From Gemmatimonadota bacterium (GTDB lineage Bacteria > Gemmatimonadota > Gemmatimonadetes > Palauibacterales > Palauibacteraceae): a stretch of 64,000 nt of DNA. Where the stretch lies: NCBI GenBank assembly GCA_022820995.1, contig JAJEEM010000004.1, positions 1 through 64,000 on the forward strand, written 5' to 3'. Positions 62,826-64,000 of this stretch are shown here, piece by piece. The notes under the pieces were generated by a model, which made no database searches, was not told the origin of the DNA, and saw only the letters and a list, made by a program, of their open reading frames with translations. The translations under genes and the position numbers were made by a program. Every line of letters starts with the position of its first letter. The stretch's first letter is position 1.

Positions 62826-63668
62826 ATGACACGCTTCGGCTGCAGCGGCGCAAGCCGCCCGATCGCGCGACAACGAGCCCCGCGAGTGGCTGTCGCCTCG
62901 CTCGGAATCGCATGGTTCCTGTCGCCGGCCCATCTCGCCGCCCAGGCCGTCGAAGCGCCTCCGGACCTGCAGGCTCCCGGCACGAGCCGCGGCGGACGGG
63001 ACCTCGCCCTCGCGGCGGGCGTGCTCGGCGGCGCCTTCCTCCTCGACGAGACCGTCCGCGATCTCGCGCTGGACCATCAGGGAACGCTGGGACGCGACCT
63101 GGCCGAGGGCGGCCACACGTACGGCGACTGGAAGCGGACGGCGCCCTTTCTCGCCGGAGGCGGAATCCTGCTGGGGGTCGGGCTGGACGGGGAACGGGGA
63201 ATCCGGCGGGCGACGTCGGCCTTTTTCGGCGTCTTCGCCGGCTCGATGTCGAACACCGTGCTCAACTGGACGCTGGGACGAAGCCGCCCGAGAGCCGAGA
63301 GGGGCGTCCTGCACTTCGATCCCTTCCGGGGCAACGCCTCCCTGGGGTCCGGGCACACGGCCTACGCCTTCGCCATCGCCGCGGCGGTCGACGAGGTCAC
63401 CGACGGCGGGTGGGCCATCCCCTTTTACGTGGCGGCCGCGGGAACGGGACTCGCCCGGATCTACGGAGACCGGCACTGGCTGTCCGACGTGGTCGTCGGC
63501 GGCTTCATCGGCTGGTGGGTGGGAGGCCGCGCGACGGACGCCGCCGCGGGCTGGCTCCGCGTCGAACCCGCGTCGGACTCGTCCGGACCGTCACCGCCCG
63601 CCCGGGTCCGGATCCGGCCGCTGATCGCCGGCGACGCCCTGGGCGTTCAGATCCGCTTCCGCGAGTAG
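62826..63668 (+). CDS. PAP2-family phosphatase
   Basis: A 280-residue membrane protein with a signal-like first helix (VAVASLGIAWFLSPAHLAAQ). The three PAP2 phosphatase motifs are present: LNWTLGRSRPR for KxxxxxxRP, SLGSGHTAYAFAIAAA for PSGH, and GLARIYGDRHWLSDVVVGGF for SRxxxxxHxxxD. Several hydrophobic helices lie between them. Members remove phosphate from lipid phosphates such as phosphatidic acid or undecaprenyl pyrophosphate at the outer face of the membrane. The substrate cannot be told here. It diverges from recF. Confidence 0.85.
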   Translation: MTRFGCSGASRPIARQRAPRVAVASLGIAWFLSPAHLAAQAVEAPPDLQAPGTSRGGRDLALAAGVLGGAFLLDETVRDLALDHQGTLGRDLAEGGHTYGDWKRTAPFLAGGGILLGVGLDGERGIRRATSAFFGVFAGSMSNTVLNWTLGRSRPRAERGVLHFDPFRGNASLGSGHTAYAFAIAAAVDEVTDGGWAIPFYVAAAGTGLARIYGDRHWLSDVVVGGFIGWWVGGRATDAAAGWLRVEPASDSSGPSPPARVRIRPLIAGDALGVQIRFRE

Positions 63669-63783
63669 CCCCGAGGCGCCGGCGAGTCGCGCGCCCTACC
63701 TTGGGTCGCGGTGAGTTGCCCGCGCCGCACGACGCCGCAGCCCCGGCGCGTGCGCACAACGAAGGACGGGAAGGAGCAAAGTC

Positions 63784-64000
63784 ATGGTTCACGTGCCAAG
63801 CCTCTGGTTGCCGATCCTGTTGGCCGCGGGACTCGCGTTCGTCGGGAGTTCCGTCATCCACATGTTCCTCGGATATCACCGGAAGGACTTCGGGAAGGCA
63901 CCCGACGAGGACACGGTGATGGACGCGCTGCGAGGAATCCCGGCCGGGGACTACTCCTTCCCGCATCCGACCGGCAAGGAAGACCTGAAGGACGAAGCCT
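63784..64000 (+). CDS. Single-pass membrane protein, partial at window end
   Basis: The first 72 codons of a gene that continues past the right edge. AAGGAG lies 7 nt before the ATG. One membrane helix comes first (LWLPILLAAGLAFVGSSVIH), followed by MFLGYHRKDFGKAPDEDTVM and DALRGIPAGDYSFPHPT. I recall similar short membrane proteins in several phyla but no function. It lies 115 nt after the PAP2 gene on the same strand. Confidence 0.65.
   Translation, partial: MVHVPSLWLPILLAAGLAFVGSSVIHMFLGYHRKDFGKAPDEDTVMDALRGIPAGDYSFPHPTGKEDLKDEA

Overview
The window is GC-rich and gene-dense, with almost no intergenic space. It carries a bacterial chromosomal gene set: rho, gyrB-dciA-recF, a gyrA-type topoisomerase gene, a short ssb, thyX, glpK, etfBA and moeA. 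Several gene types recall Gemmatimonadota, including uncultured marine or sponge-associated lineages. These are long VPS10/BNR beta-propeller proteins, CRTAC1-type FG-GAP proteins, S9 peptidases, many lipoproteins and exported TPR proteins, and ECF sigma/anti-sigma pairs. That assignment is inferred from gene content only; there is no rRNA in the window. I saw no tRNA, rRNA, CRISPR array or complete insertion sequence.

Layout. (1) 1-5.6 kb is an accessory, defence-like strip. It holds a DISARM-type SNF2 helicase (drmD), a 45-codon stub of the next gene ending beside a stem-loop, a HARE-HTH + GIY-YIG protein and a zinc-ribbon protein. (2) 5.6-13.1 kb, minus strand: an exported S9 peptidase, a small membrane protein and a giant FG-GAP lipoprotein in one tight operon, plus a STAS-like DUF4325 protein. 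(3) 13.2-20.9 kb: an NTF2-like lipoprotein, TPR proteins, a Tat-exported PLP lyase, a DUF3224 protein, an SH3-like exported protein, an outer-membrane barrel and moeA. (4) 20.9-28.8 kb: a FabH-like synthase, an ECF sigma/membrane CBM48 protein/exported protein operon, a D-threonine aldolase-like enzyme, an XdhC-like protein, etfBA and an unknown.

(5) 28.9-34.6 kb, plus strand: ECF sigma, a membrane partner, a Spy/CpxP-like protein, a TolC-like protein, a MacA-like adaptor and a MacB-type permease without its ATPase domain. This reads as an envelope-stress efflux unit. (6) 34.7-43.97 kb: a conserved hypothetical, a patatin, a YhaO/YhaN (Mre11/Rad50-like) pair, a ferredoxin-NADP reductase-like enzyme, a CDP-alcohol phosphatidyltransferase, a short SSB, an MlaD-family protein and a basic conserved hypothetical. 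(7) 44.1-54.3 kb: rho, a VPS10/BNR protein, an FmdB zinc ribbon, a GyrA without a visible GyrA box, a lipoprotein and an Nramp transporter.

(8) 54.3-64 kb: thyX, glpK, a tandemly duplicated cassette encoding small exported two-cysteine proteins around a 6-bladed beta-propeller lipoprotein, then gyrB, dciA, recF, a PAP2 phosphatase and a gene running off the right edge.

The most unusual parts are the broken DISARM locus at the left edge and the duplicated small-protein/beta-propeller cassette at 57-59 kb. In that cassette a 49-nt block containing a perfect 14-bp stem recurs at exactly the same distance from the small gene's stop codon.
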